A stretch of DNA of 64,000 nt, from contig JAIUOS010000008.1 of NCBI GenBank assembly GCA_020161755.1, positions 87,373-151,372 on the forward strand. The letters are read 5' to 3'. The translations under genes were made by a program, and so were the position numbers. Below the pieces are notes generated by a model. That model did not search any database, was not told where the DNA came from, and saw only the letters and a list, made by a program, of their open reading frames with translations. Shown piece by piece: positions 34,155 through 41,832 of this stretch (position 1 is its first letter; every line of letters begins with the position of its first letter). The stretch comes from Actinomycetota bacterium. GTDB lineage: Bacteria; Actinomycetota; Actinomycetes; Propionibacteriales; Propionibacteriaceae.

Positions 34155-35204
34155 ATGTCCGTACCGAAACTGCTTGTCGCGGGGCTCGCGAGCGTCCTGC
34201 TGGCCGGGTGCGCGGGGCCCGCCGTCCCCGCGGCGTCGAGCCCTGCGTCCAGCGCGGCGCCGACCGAGAGCCACACGATCACCGTGATCACCCACGACTC
34301 GTTCGCCCTCGACAAGGCGACGATCGCGGCGTTCAAGGCCGAGTCGGGCTACGACGTGACCCTCGTCGCTCCCGGCGACGTCGGGACGGTGGTCAACCAA
34401 CTGATCCTCACCAAGGACGCCCCGCTGGGCGACGTCGTCTACGGCATCGACAACACGTTCGCCGGACGGGCGGTCACCGCCGGCATCCTCAGCCCCTACA
34501 CCTCGGCGTCCCTGCCGAAGGGCGCGGACGCGTACGCGGCCGACGACGCCCACTCGCTGACCCCGATCGACTACGGGGACGTCTGCGTCAACGCCGACAC
34601 CGAGTGGTTCACGGCCAAGGGCCTGGCCGTCCCGGCGACGCTGGACGACCTCACCGACCCCAGGTACAAGGACCTGCTGGTGGTGGAGAACCCGGCGTCC
34701 TCCTCCCCGGGGCTGGCGTTCCTGGCCGCGACCGTCGGCGCCAAGGGCGACCCGGGCTACCTCGACTACTGGAAGGCCCTGAAGGCCAACGGTGTGAAGG
34801 TGGCGAAGGGCTGGACGGAGGCGTACACCGTCCACTTCTCCGGGTCTTCCGGCAAGGGTGATCGTCCGCTGGTCGTGTCGTACTCGTCCTCGCCGGCCTA
34901 CGAGCACAAGACGGAGGTGCTCACCGGCACGTGCTTCCGGCAGGTGGAGTACGCCGGCGTGCTGGCCGGCGCGCAGAACGAGGTGGGCGCGCGGAAGTTC
35001 ATCGACTTCCTGCTGAGCAGCGACGTGCAGGCCCAGATCCCCGAGCAGATGTACATGAACCCCATCGACCCGGACGTGAAGCTCCCCGCCGACTGGACGA
35101 CCTACGCCGCCACCGTCACCGACCCGATCACGGTGCCCGTCGCCGACCTCGCCACCCAGCGCGAGACGTGGATCAAGGCATGGACGGCCGCGGTCATCGG
35201 GTGA
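34155..35204 (+). CDS. thiB: thiamine ABC transporter, substrate-binding lipoprotein
   Basis: Extracytoplasmic binding protein of 349 aa. The signal sequence ends in the lipobox LLAGC at about residue 19, giving a lipid-anchored protein. The body matches thiamine-binding ThiB/TbpA: ITVITHDSFALDKATIAAF, DVVYGIDNTFAGRA, TPIDYGDVCVNADTEWF, and the ligand region VSYSSSPAYEH. ATG at 34155 follows GGAGGAG at good spacing; an in-frame ATG at 34140 precedes that site. TPP riboswitch control and the following permease and ATPase genes fix the substrate as thiamine or its phosphates. Confidence 0.93.
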   Translation: MSVPKLLVAGLASVLLAGCAGPAVPAASSPASSAAPTESHTITVITHDSFALDKATIAAFKAESGYDVTLVAPGDVGTVVNQLILTKDAPLGDVVYGIDNTFAGRAVTAGILSPYTSASLPKGADAYAADDAHSLTPIDYGDVCVNADTEWFTAKGLAVPATLDDLTDPRYKDLLVVENPASSSPGLAFLAATVGAKGDPGYLDYWKALKANGVKVAKGWTEAYTVHFSGSSGKGDRPLVVSYSSSPAYEHKTEVLTGTCFRQVEYAGVLAGAQNEVGARKFIDFLLSSDVQAQIPEQMYMNPIDPDVKLPADWTTYAATVTDPITVPVADLATQRETWIKAWTAAVIG

Positions 35205-35222
35205 CGGCGCCCTCCGTCCCGC

Positions 35223-35266
35223 CGAACGCCTCCGTTTCGGTCAAACGCCACCGCCCAGGCGGTGGC
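35223..35266 (+). repeat. partial CGAACGCCTCC repeat plus hairpin before thiP
   Basis: CGAACGCCTCCGTTTCGG starting at 35223 is a copy of one arm of the repeat at 32938-33005. It is followed by the hairpin GCCACCGCC / GGCGGTGGC (35247-35266), whose right arm overlaps the region where the thiP ribosome binding site should be. It could lower thiP expression relative to thiB. Confidence 0.55.
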
Positions 35267-35268
35267 AG

Positions 35269-36957
35269 ATGACCGGAACGGTGGCGGTCGAGGCGGCGCG
35301 CGGTGGTTCCGTCCGCAGGGGCGGGGGGCACGCCTGGGTCTGGGCGGCGGCCGCGGCGCTCCCGGTGGTGTTCCTGGCGGTGTTCTTCGCCTGGCCGGTG
35401 GCCGCGCTGGTCGCCCGCGGGTTCGTGATCGACGGGGCCTTCACCCTCGCCGGGGTGCAGGAGGTGCTCTCGTCCGCCCGCACCTGGCGCATCGTCGGCC
35501 AGACGCTCGCCCAGGCGGTGGTCGGGACGGCCGTCTCGGTGCTGCTCGGCGTGCCCGGCGCGTACGTCCTCTACCGCTGCCGCTTCCCCGGACGCCGGGT
35601 GCTGCGCGCGGTGGTCAGCGTCCCGTTCGTGCTGCCCACGGTGGTGGTCGGGGTGGCCTTCCAGTCGCTGCTCACGCCGAACGAGCCGCTGGGCTTCCTC
35701 GGCCTGGAGGAGTCGTTCCCCGCGATCGTCGCCGCGCTGGTGTTCTTCAACTACTCGGTCGTGGTGCGGACGGTCGGCGCCCTCTGGTCGCGCCTCGACC
35801 CCCGCGCCGAGGACGCCGCCCGTACCCTGGGCGCCGGCCGTATCCGGGTGCTGGGGACGGTGACGCTGCCCGCGCTCGCCCCGGCGATCGCGTCCGCCGC
35901 CGCGCTGGTGTTCCTGTTCTGCGCCTCGGCGTTCGGGGTGGTGCTGGTGCTGGGCGGGGCCAGCTACGGCACCATCGAGACCGAGATCTGGTACCAGACC
36001 ACCCAGCTGCTCGACCTGCCCGCCGCGGCCGCGCTGTCGATCCTCCAGCTCGTCGTCGTGACCGCGTCCCTGCTCGTCGCCGGCGCCACCCGGGCGCGTC
36101 AGGAGCGGGCGCTGCGCCTGTCCGGCAACCCCGTGGACGCGCCGCTGCGCGTCGGTGACCTGCCGGCCGTCGCGGTCACCGCCGTGGTCGTGGGCGGCCT
36201 GCTGCTGTTCCCGATGCTCTCGCTGGCCTGGCGGTCGCTGGTCACCGCGGACGGGCTGGGCCTGGCCAACTACGCCGCCCTGTCCGGCACCACCGGCCAG
36301 TCGACGGTGAGCGTGTGGCAGGCGCTCGCGAACTCGCTGGCCACCGCGCTCGCGGCCACCCTGATCTCGGTGGGGCTCGGGCTGCTGGTGAGCTACGTGC
36401 TCTCGCGCCGGCCCGCGTCGGCGTCCGGCCGTCGCTGGCTCCGGACGCTGGACGCGGTCTTCATGCTGCCCCTCGGCGTCTCGGCCGTGACGGTCGGCTT
36501 CGGCTTCCTGATCACCCTCAACCGGCCGCCGCTGGACCTGCGCTCGAGCTGGCTGCTGATCCCGATCGCGCAGGCGATGGTGGCGCTGCCGCTGGTCGTC
36601 CGGACGCTGCTGCCGACCCTGCGCGCGATCGACCCGCGCCTGCACGAGGCAGCCGCCACCCTCGGCGCCGGGCCGGGACGGGTGGTGGCGACCATCGACC
36701 TGCCCTTCGCCCTGCGCGGCCTGGGGCTGGCGGTGGGGTTCGCCTTCGCGACCAGTCTCGGCGAGTTCGGGGCCACCTCGTTCCTGGCCCGCCCCGACCG
36801 TCCGACCCTGCCGGTGGTGATCTTCCAGCTGATCGGACGCCCGGGGGCCGAGAACTTCGGCATGGCGCTGGCCGCGTCCGTGGTGCTGGCGGCGCTGACC
36901 GCCGTGGCGATGGGACTGGCAGAGTGGATCGGGCCCAAGGAGGTGAACCCGTGGTGA
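35269..36957 (+). CDS. thiP: thiamine ABC transporter permease
   Basis: Fused double-length permease of 562 aa with about 12 membrane segments and two EAA-type loops: EDAARTLGAGRIRVLGTVTL (about 182) and HEAAATLGAGPGRVVATIDL (about 460). This is the ThiP/FbpB plan of one chain supplying both permease halves. ATG at 35269 follows a weak GGTGG site inside a hairpin. It lies 64 nt after thiB and overlaps thiQ by GTGA. Confidence 0.93.
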   Translation: MTGTVAVEAARGGSVRRGGGHAWVWAAAAALPVVFLAVFFAWPVAALVARGFVIDGAFTLAGVQEVLSSARTWRIVGQTLAQAVVGTAVSVLLGVPGAYVLYRCRFPGRRVLRAVVSVPFVLPTVVVGVAFQSLLTPNEPLGFLGLEESFPAIVAALVFFNYSVVVRTVGALWSRLDPRAEDAARTLGAGRIRVLGTVTLPALAPAIASAAALVFLFCASAFGVVLVLGGASYGTIETEIWYQTTQLLDLPAAAALSILQLVVVTASLLVAGATRARQERALRLSGNPVDAPLRVGDLPAVAVTAVVVGGLLLFPMLSLAWRSLVTADGLGLANYAALSGTTGQSTVSVWQALANSLATALAATLISVGLGLLVSYVLSRRPASASGRRWLRTLDAVFMLPLGVSAVTVGFGFLITLNRPPLDLRSSWLLIPIAQAMVALPLVVRTLLPTLRAIDPRLHEAAATLGAGPGRVVATIDLPFALRGLGLAVGFAFATSLGEFGATSFLARPDRPTLPVVIFQLIGRPGAENFGMALAASVVLAALTAVAMGLAEWIGPKEVNPW

Positions 36958-37958
36958 CCGACACCGACACCGACGCCCGTCCCGCGGGCCTCCAGGTGCG
37001 CGACGCGGTCGTGCGCTACGGCCCGGTCACGGCCGTCGACGGGGTCTCGCTCGACGTCGGGCCGGGCGAGGTGGTGGCCGTGCTCGGGGCGTCCGGGTCG
37101 GGCAAGTCCTCGCTGCTGCGCGCGGTGGCCGGCCTCGAACCGCTGGCCGGCGGCTCCGTCTGGTGGGACGGCGCGGACGTGACCGGCGTCCCCGTCCACC
37201 GGCGCCGGTTCGCGGTGATGTTCCAGGACGGGCAGCTGTTCCCGCACCTGTCGGTGGCCGGCAACGTCGGCTACGCGCTGGCCGGTCGGCCACGTGCCGA
37301 ACGTGACCGACGGGCGGCCGAACTCCTCGACCTGGTCGGGCTGGCCGGCTACGGGCCCCGCCCGGTGACCGCGCTGTCCGGTGGGCAGGCGCAGCGGGTC
37401 GCACTCGCCCGGTCGCTGGCCGCCGACCCCCGGCTGCTCCTGCTGGACGAGCCGCTCTCCGCGCTCGACCGGGGCCTGCGCGAGCACCTCGTCGGCGTGC
37501 TGGACGACACCCTGCGGGCCACCGGCATCCCCACCCTGTACGTCACCCACGACCAGGACGAGGCGTTCGCGATCGCCGACCGGGTGGCCGTGCTCGCCGA
37601 GGGCCGGTTGCTCCAGGTGGACGAGCCGGCCCGGCTCTGGGCGCACCCGGCCGGCCGGGAGGTGGCCGCGTTCCTGGGCTATGGGCCGTTCCTGCCGCCG
37701 GCGGACGCGGTCGCGCTCGGCTGGGACGGGCCGCCCGGCCTGGTCGCGGTCGGCCCGACGGGACTGGTGCCCGACCCGGACGGCCGCGAGGTGGTGGTGC
37801 AGGAGGTGCGCTCACGCCGCGGCGGCGCGGAGGTGACCGTCACCCTGCCCGGCGGCGAGCCCGCCCGCGTCCGGACGCCGGTGATCCCGCCCCACGGGGC
37901 CACCCCGGCCACCCTCACCGTGCGGCTCGACCCCGCCGGGTGCGCGCTGCTGCCCTGA
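36954..37958 (+). CDS. thiQ: thiamine ABC transporter ATP-binding protein
   Basis: ABC ATPase of 334 aa: Walker A GASGSGKSSLLRAVAG (about 45), Q-loop MFQDGQLFPHL, signature LSGGQAQRVALARSLA (about 141), Walker B LLLLDEPLSALDRGLR, and the H-loop TLYVTHDQDEAF. A C-terminal ~100-residue extension (TGLVPDPDGREVVVQEVRS and on) looks like a TOBE-type domain, longer than E. coli ThiQ. The start overlaps the thiP stop (GTGA). It energises thiamine import. Confidence 0.92.
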   Translation: MTDTDTDARPAGLQVRDAVVRYGPVTAVDGVSLDVGPGEVVAVLGASGSGKSSLLRAVAGLEPLAGGSVWWDGADVTGVPVHRRRFAVMFQDGQLFPHLSVAGNVGYALAGRPRAERDRRAAELLDLVGLAGYGPRPVTALSGGQAQRVALARSLAADPRLLLLDEPLSALDRGLREHLVGVLDDTLRATGIPTLYVTHDQDEAFAIADRVAVLAEGRLLQVDEPARLWAHPAGREVAAFLGYGPFLPPADAVALGWDGPPGLVAVGPTGLVPDPDGREVVVQEVRSRRGGAEVTVTLPGGEPARVRTPVIPPHGATPATLTVRLDPAGCALLP

Positions 37959-38010
37959 CCACGGCCCGAATTGCGCGCCAGATTGCGTTTCACGCCCGAA
38001 ATCGCCCCGG

Positions 38011-38032
38011 GAACGCCATCGCCAGGGCGTTC
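38011..38032. terminator. hairpin between convergent genes after thiQ
   Basis: GAACGCC (38011-38017) pairs with GGCGTTC (38026-38032) over an 8-nt loop, between the thiQ stop and the stop of the convergent unknown protein gene. Probable bidirectional terminator without T-run. Confidence 0.5.
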
Positions 38033-38045
38033 TGCGTACCGAACG

Positions 38046-38597
38046 TCACACGCAGCGGACCGAGTCCAGCTGGTAGCGCCCCGCCGACAGCACCACCGAC
38101 TGGTCGCGTCCCAGCGGCTCGGAGGCCGTGACGACCGAGCCGCCCTCGACCCGCCGGGTCTCGCCCTTGGTGAGGCGCACCGGCTGCTCGGGCACGAACG
38201 TGCCCTGGTTGTCGAACAGGTAGCTGACCTCGAGGTCGCGGCAGGTGCTGGTGAACACGTGGGCCACGGTCATGCCGGTCGCCTCGGACTCGCCCGGCCC
38301 GTCCTGCGTGCGCACGGTGATCTCGCTGAAGCCGTCCGCGGCCGCCCCGACGGGTGTCGGCCACGAGCACGCCCGGACGTACCAGCGGCCGTCGCCCTCG
38401 TCGCGACGTTCGCTGGCCTGCGAGAGCCCGTGCGACCGGACGCAGGCCGCGACCCGTGTGCTGTCGTCCTCGACCGCCGGACGCGCGCCGGCCAGGCTGG
38501 AGTAGATGCCGATCCCGGTCGCGATCACCCCGAGGGCACCCCCGACCAGCGCCACCACGGCCAGCGGCCGCTCCAGGAACTTCTTCTCCTCGGTCAT
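38046..38597 (-). CDS. membrane-anchored extracytoplasmic protein, function unknown
   Basis: I do not recognise this protein of 183 aa. It has a short cytoplasmic start (TEEKKFLERP), one membrane helix (LAVVALVGGALGVIATGIGI, about 12-31) and an outside domain with four cysteines (ACVRSHG, RACSWP, STCRDLE, SVRCV), which could form two disulfides. ATG at 38597 follows GGAGCGAGGG; the GTG one codon earlier is less likely. It is convergent with the thi operon and its role is not apparent. Confidence 0.7.
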   Translation of the reverse strand: MTEEKKFLERPLAVVALVGGALGVIATGIGIYSSLAGARPAVEDDSTRVAACVRSHGLSQASERRDEGDGRWYVRACSWPTPVGAAADGFSEITVRTQDGPGESEATGMTVAHVFTSTCRDLEVSYLFDNQGTFVPEQPVRLTKGETRRVEGGSVVTASEPLGRDQSVVLSAGRYQLDSVRCV

Positions 38598-38719
38598 CAC
38601 CCCTCGCTCCCACCAGCGAGCCCCCCGACGGGCGTGGCCTTACCCTAACGAGCCGGACCCGGCCGCAACAGGTACCGATGACGCTTGCACCGGGCGGGCG
38701 GAACTGCTGCACTCTCCTC

Positions 38720-39667
38720 GTGCTGGCCATCTGCCCCAACCCGACCATCGACCGGCTCGTCATCCTCGACGAGCTCCGCCCCGGGACGGTCGAACGGGCC
38801 CGCGAGAACCGTGCCTATCCGGCCGGCAAGTCGGTGTCCGCCGCCCGCGGCAGCCTCGCCAACGGCGCCCGGCCGCAGGTGCTCGTGCTGCTGCTCACCG
38901 ATGGGGCGGGCTGGTACCTCGACACCCTCGTCGCCGAGGGCATGGACGTGGCCGTCCACTCCTGCCCCGGGCGGGTGCGGGAGTCGATCATCGTGCTCGA
39001 GGACGACGGCCGGGTGACCGTCCTGAACGGCACCGGGGCGCCCGTCGACGCCGAGGCGTGGGACGCCTTCCTCGACGGGGCCGTGGCGCGGATCCGTCCG
39101 GGCGACTGGGTGGTGTGCAGCGGCAGCTTCCCGCCTGGCGTGGCCCCGGAGGCGCTGTCCGGGCTGGTCGCGGCGATCGCCGGGGCGGGCGGACGGCTCG
39201 CCCTCGACACCGGGCCGGCCTGGATGCCGGCCGCCCTCACCGGGCCGGCGATGCCCGCGCTGGTCACCCCCAACCTCGCCGAGGCCGAGGCGATCCTCGC
39301 CGAGGGCGTCACCGTCGAGCACACCTGGGTGGGCGCGGACGCGCTGGAGCGGGCCGCGGCGGCCGCGTCCGGGCTGCGGGCCCGGGGCATCGACTCGGTG
39401 GTGGTCACCGCGGGCTCCGCAGGGCTGGCGTGGTCCACCGAAGGCGCGGACGGGGTGCTGCCCGGCCTGCCGGTCGACGTCCGCAACCCGATCGGCGCGG
39501 GCGACGCCTTCATGGGCGGCCTGGTCGCGCGGCTCGAGCAGGGTGCGGAGTTCGCGGACGCCGCCCGGTGGGGGATGGCGACCTCGTGCGCGGCGATCGA
39601 GCAGTGGTCACCCGGGGGCGCGGACGCGGGCCGCGTCGCGCACTTCCGCAGCCTGATCACCGCCTGA
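38720..39667 (+). CDS. PfkB-family sugar kinase, 1-phosphofructokinase-like
   Basis: Cytoplasmic kinase of 315 aa in the phosphofructokinase/tagatose-phosphate kinase branch: LAICPNPTIDRLVILDEL at the start, ESIIVLEDDGRVTVLNGTG, GSFPPGVAPEAL, TPNLAEAEAIL, and the catalytic NPIGAGDAFMGG (about 254-265). The usual substrate motif GGKGxN is changed to AGKSVSAA near residue 31, so substrate preference may differ. GTG at 38720 aligns with the normal family N-terminus; ATG at 38678 in frame would add 14 residues. No transporter or other sugar gene is adjacent. Confidence 0.82.
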   Translation: MLAICPNPTIDRLVILDELRPGTVERARENRAYPAGKSVSAARGSLANGARPQVLVLLLTDGAGWYLDTLVAEGMDVAVHSCPGRVRESIIVLEDDGRVTVLNGTGAPVDAEAWDAFLDGAVARIRPGDWVVCSGSFPPGVAPEALSGLVAAIAGAGGRLALDTGPAWMPAALTGPAMPALVTPNLAEAEAILAEGVTVEHTWVGADALERAAAAASGLRARGIDSVVVTAGSAGLAWSTEGADGVLPGLPVDVRNPIGAGDAFMGGLVARLEQGAEFADAARWGMATSCAAIEQWSPGGADAGRVAHFRSLITA

Positions 39668-39838
39668 GCGGCGCCTGCTCACCGCCTGACCAGCGCCTGG
39701 CCAGCCTCCGAGCGCAATCCCGGCGCCAGGGTCAGCCCCGAGCCCCGCCCGATCCCGGCGTCCCGCCAGCGCCCCGGCCCAGCCGCCCACGGCGTCCGGG
39801 TGATGGCGCGGCCACGCGGGCTTGGGTACCTTGGCGCC

Positions 39839-40774
39839 ATGGCGGCCAAGACCGAGCCCGTCGAGCTCGAGGTGGGACCCAGGGTGGTCCGGCTGAGCAG
39901 CCCCGACCGGGTCTACTTCCCCGAGCGCGGCTGGACGAAGCTCGACCTGGCCAACTACTACCTCTCGGTGGGCGACGGCATCGTCCGGGCCCTGCGCGAC
40001 CGTCCGTGCATGCTGCACCGGTTCCCGTCCGGGCTGGCGGGGGAGAAGGTCCACCAGAAGCGGCTGCCGGCCGGCGCCCCGCCCTGGGTGGAGACCGTGC
40101 AGGTGTACTTCCCGCGCTACGGCCGCACCGCCGACGAGCTGTGCGTCACCGAGCTCGGGTCGGTGCTGTGGGCCGTCCAGATGGCCACCGTCGAGTTCCA
40201 CCCCTGGAACTCCCGGCGCGCGGACGTGGAGAAGCCCGACGAGTGGCGCATCGATCTCGACCCGATGCCGGACGCCGGTTTCGAGCGGGTCCGGAAGGTG
40301 GCCGGGGTGGCCCACGAACTGCTCGACGAACTCGGCATCGTGGGGTTCCCGAAGACGTCCGGCGGGCACGGCCTGCACATCTACGTCCGGATCGCGCCGG
40401 AGTGGGGCTTCAGCCAGGTGCGCCGCGCCGCGCTGGCCTTCGCCCGCGAGGTGGAGCGCCGTGTCCCGGACGACGTCACCACCACCTGGTGGCGCAAGGA
40501 CCGCGACCCGCGCCACGTGTTCGTCGACTTCAACCAGAACGCCCGCGACCACACCATCGCCAGCGCCTGGTCGGTGCGCGGTGTGCCGGAGGGGACGGTC
40601 TCGACGCCCTTCTTCTGGGACGAGCTCGGCTCGATCGAGCCGCGCGAACTCACCCTGGCGACCGTCCCGGCCCGGTTCGCGAAGGACGGCGACCCGCACG
40701 CGTCCATCGACGACGTCGCCTTCCGGCTCGACACCCTGCTCGAGTGGGCCGACCGCGACGGCCTGCCCGAATAG
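39839..40774 (+). CDS. LigD-type polymerase/primase domain protein
   Basis: Stand-alone NHEJ polymerase domain of 311 aa, the archaeo-eukaryotic primase fold that forms the polymerase module of LigD. Visible are VYFPERGWTKLDLANYYL, the metal-binding DLDP motif (WRIDLDPMP, about 139), the nucleotide motif TSGGHGLHIYV (about 175) and HVFVDFNQNARDHT (about 233). It would add ribo- or deoxyribonucleotides at break ends. There is no Ku, nuclease or ligase domain nearby, so any repair partner must lie elsewhere. Confidence 0.9.
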   Translation: MAAKTEPVELEVGPRVVRLSSPDRVYFPERGWTKLDLANYYLSVGDGIVRALRDRPCMLHRFPSGLAGEKVHQKRLPAGAPPWVETVQVYFPRYGRTADELCVTELGSVLWAVQMATVEFHPWNSRRADVEKPDEWRIDLDPMPDAGFERVRKVAGVAHELLDELGIVGFPKTSGGHGLHIYVRIAPEWGFSQVRRAALAFAREVERRVPDDVTTTWWRKDRDPRHVFVDFNQNARDHTIASAWSVRGVPEGTVSTPFFWDELGSIEPRELTLATVPARFAKDGDPHASIDDVAFRLDTLLEWADRDGLPE

Positions 40775-40813
40775 CCGGTCCCGGGGCTTGCCGGGAGTCC
40801 TAGCCTGAGACGC

Positions 40814-41551
40814 ATGATCAGCGTTCCCACCGCGGACGGGGTCGCCGAAGCCATCGTGGCGATGCCGCCGGACGGACGCGGGCCCGGCGTCCTGTACTAC
40901 ATGGACGCCTTCGGGCTGCGGCCGCGCATCCAGGACATGGCCGAGGAGATCGCCGGCTGGGGCTACGTCGTGCTGGCCCCCAACGTCTTCTACCGGGAGG
41001 GCACGGTCGCCGACCTCGCGCCGGCCGAGGACCTGTCCACGCCCGAGGGCATGAGCGGTTTCTTCCGGGTCGCCGGGTCGCGCATTGGGCGGCTCACCCC
41101 CGAGCGTGCCGCGTCCGACAGCGACGCCTACCTGGCCGGCCTGCGCTCCCTGCCCGGGGTGACGCCCGGCCCGGTGGGCGTGGTCGGGTTCTGCATGGGT
41201 GCCCGGCTGGCCGTCCGTACTGCCGGACGCCATCCCGAGGCGGTCGCCGCCTGCGCCGGTTTCCACGGCGGCGGGCTGGCCACCGACGCCCCCGACTCCC
41301 CGCACCTCGACCTCGCGGGTGCCCGCGCCGAGTTCCTGTTCGGCCACGCCGACCACGACCGCTCGATGACGCCCGACGACGTCGCCCGGCTCGGCGCCGC
41401 GCTGGACGAAGCCGTCCTCACCGCGCGCAACGAGGTCTACGAGGACGCGCCGCACGGCTACACGATGTCGGACACGCCGGCGTGGAACGAGGCGGCGTTC
41501 GTCCGGGCGTTCGCGAACCTGCGCGAACTCCTCGCCCGCACCCTCGGCTGA
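40814..41551 (+). CDS. dienelactone hydrolase family protein
   Basis: Alpha/beta hydrolase of 245 aa with the dienelactone hydrolase triad: Cys nucleophile in GVVGFCMGARLA (about 122), Asp in FLFGHADHDRSM (about 178), His in EDAPHGYTM (about 214). The N-terminus GVLYYMDAFGLRPRIQDMAE is typical. It would hydrolyse a lactone or ester. The aromatic pathway that would name a substrate is not in the window. It is downstream of the polymerase gene with a 39-nt gap. Confidence 0.87.
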   Translation: MISVPTADGVAEAIVAMPPDGRGPGVLYYMDAFGLRPRIQDMAEEIAGWGYVVLAPNVFYREGTVADLAPAEDLSTPEGMSGFFRVAGSRIGRLTPERAASDSDAYLAGLRSLPGVTPGPVGVVGFCMGARLAVRTAGRHPEAVAACAGFHGGGLATDAPDSPHLDLAGARAEFLFGHADHDRSMTPDDVARLGAALDEAVLTARNEVYEDAPHGYTMSDTPAWNEAAFVRAFANLRELLARTLG

Positions 41552-41563
41552 CGGCGGACGGAG

Positions 41564-41583
41564 ATCCCGGCATGCGCCGGGAT
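41564..41583. repeat. ATCCCGGC palindrome (REP-like copy 1)
   Basis: ATCCCGGC (41564-41571) pairs with GCCGGGAT (41576-41583) over ATGC, followed by GACGTGG. It is the first of four related elements in the window. It lies just beyond the dienelactone hydrolase stop and may act as its terminator. Confidence 0.6.
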
Positions 41584-41784
41584 GACGTGGGCCGGCCTGA
41601 CGTGCGGGCCGGGATGACCTGGGGGAAGCCGGACGCACAAGGGCCCGACCCCGGCGGAGTCGGGCCCGGACGGTCAGGACTTTGGCGAACCCTGGCCGAC
41701 GTGCGATCACCCCCCAGTGTTCACGACCGGTCCAAGCGAACAGCCGGGCGCGGATCCCAGCCGTCCGGTTCACCTCGCCCCGTC

Positions 41785-41804
41785 ATCCCGGCGAAGGCCG
41801 GGAT
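41785..41804. repeat. ATCCCGGCGAAGGCCGGGAT palindrome (REP-like copy 2)
   Basis: A perfect 8-bp stem with GAAG loop, preceded by CGTC. This element is very common between genes in many GC-rich bacteria. It stands just downstream of the exonuclease/phosphatase fusion gene stop (minus strand), where it could terminate transcription. The 41584-41784 interval holds no gene that I can support. Confidence 0.75.
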
Positions 41805-41832
41805 CCCCCCCCCGGCGCCGACCGCCGAGCCT

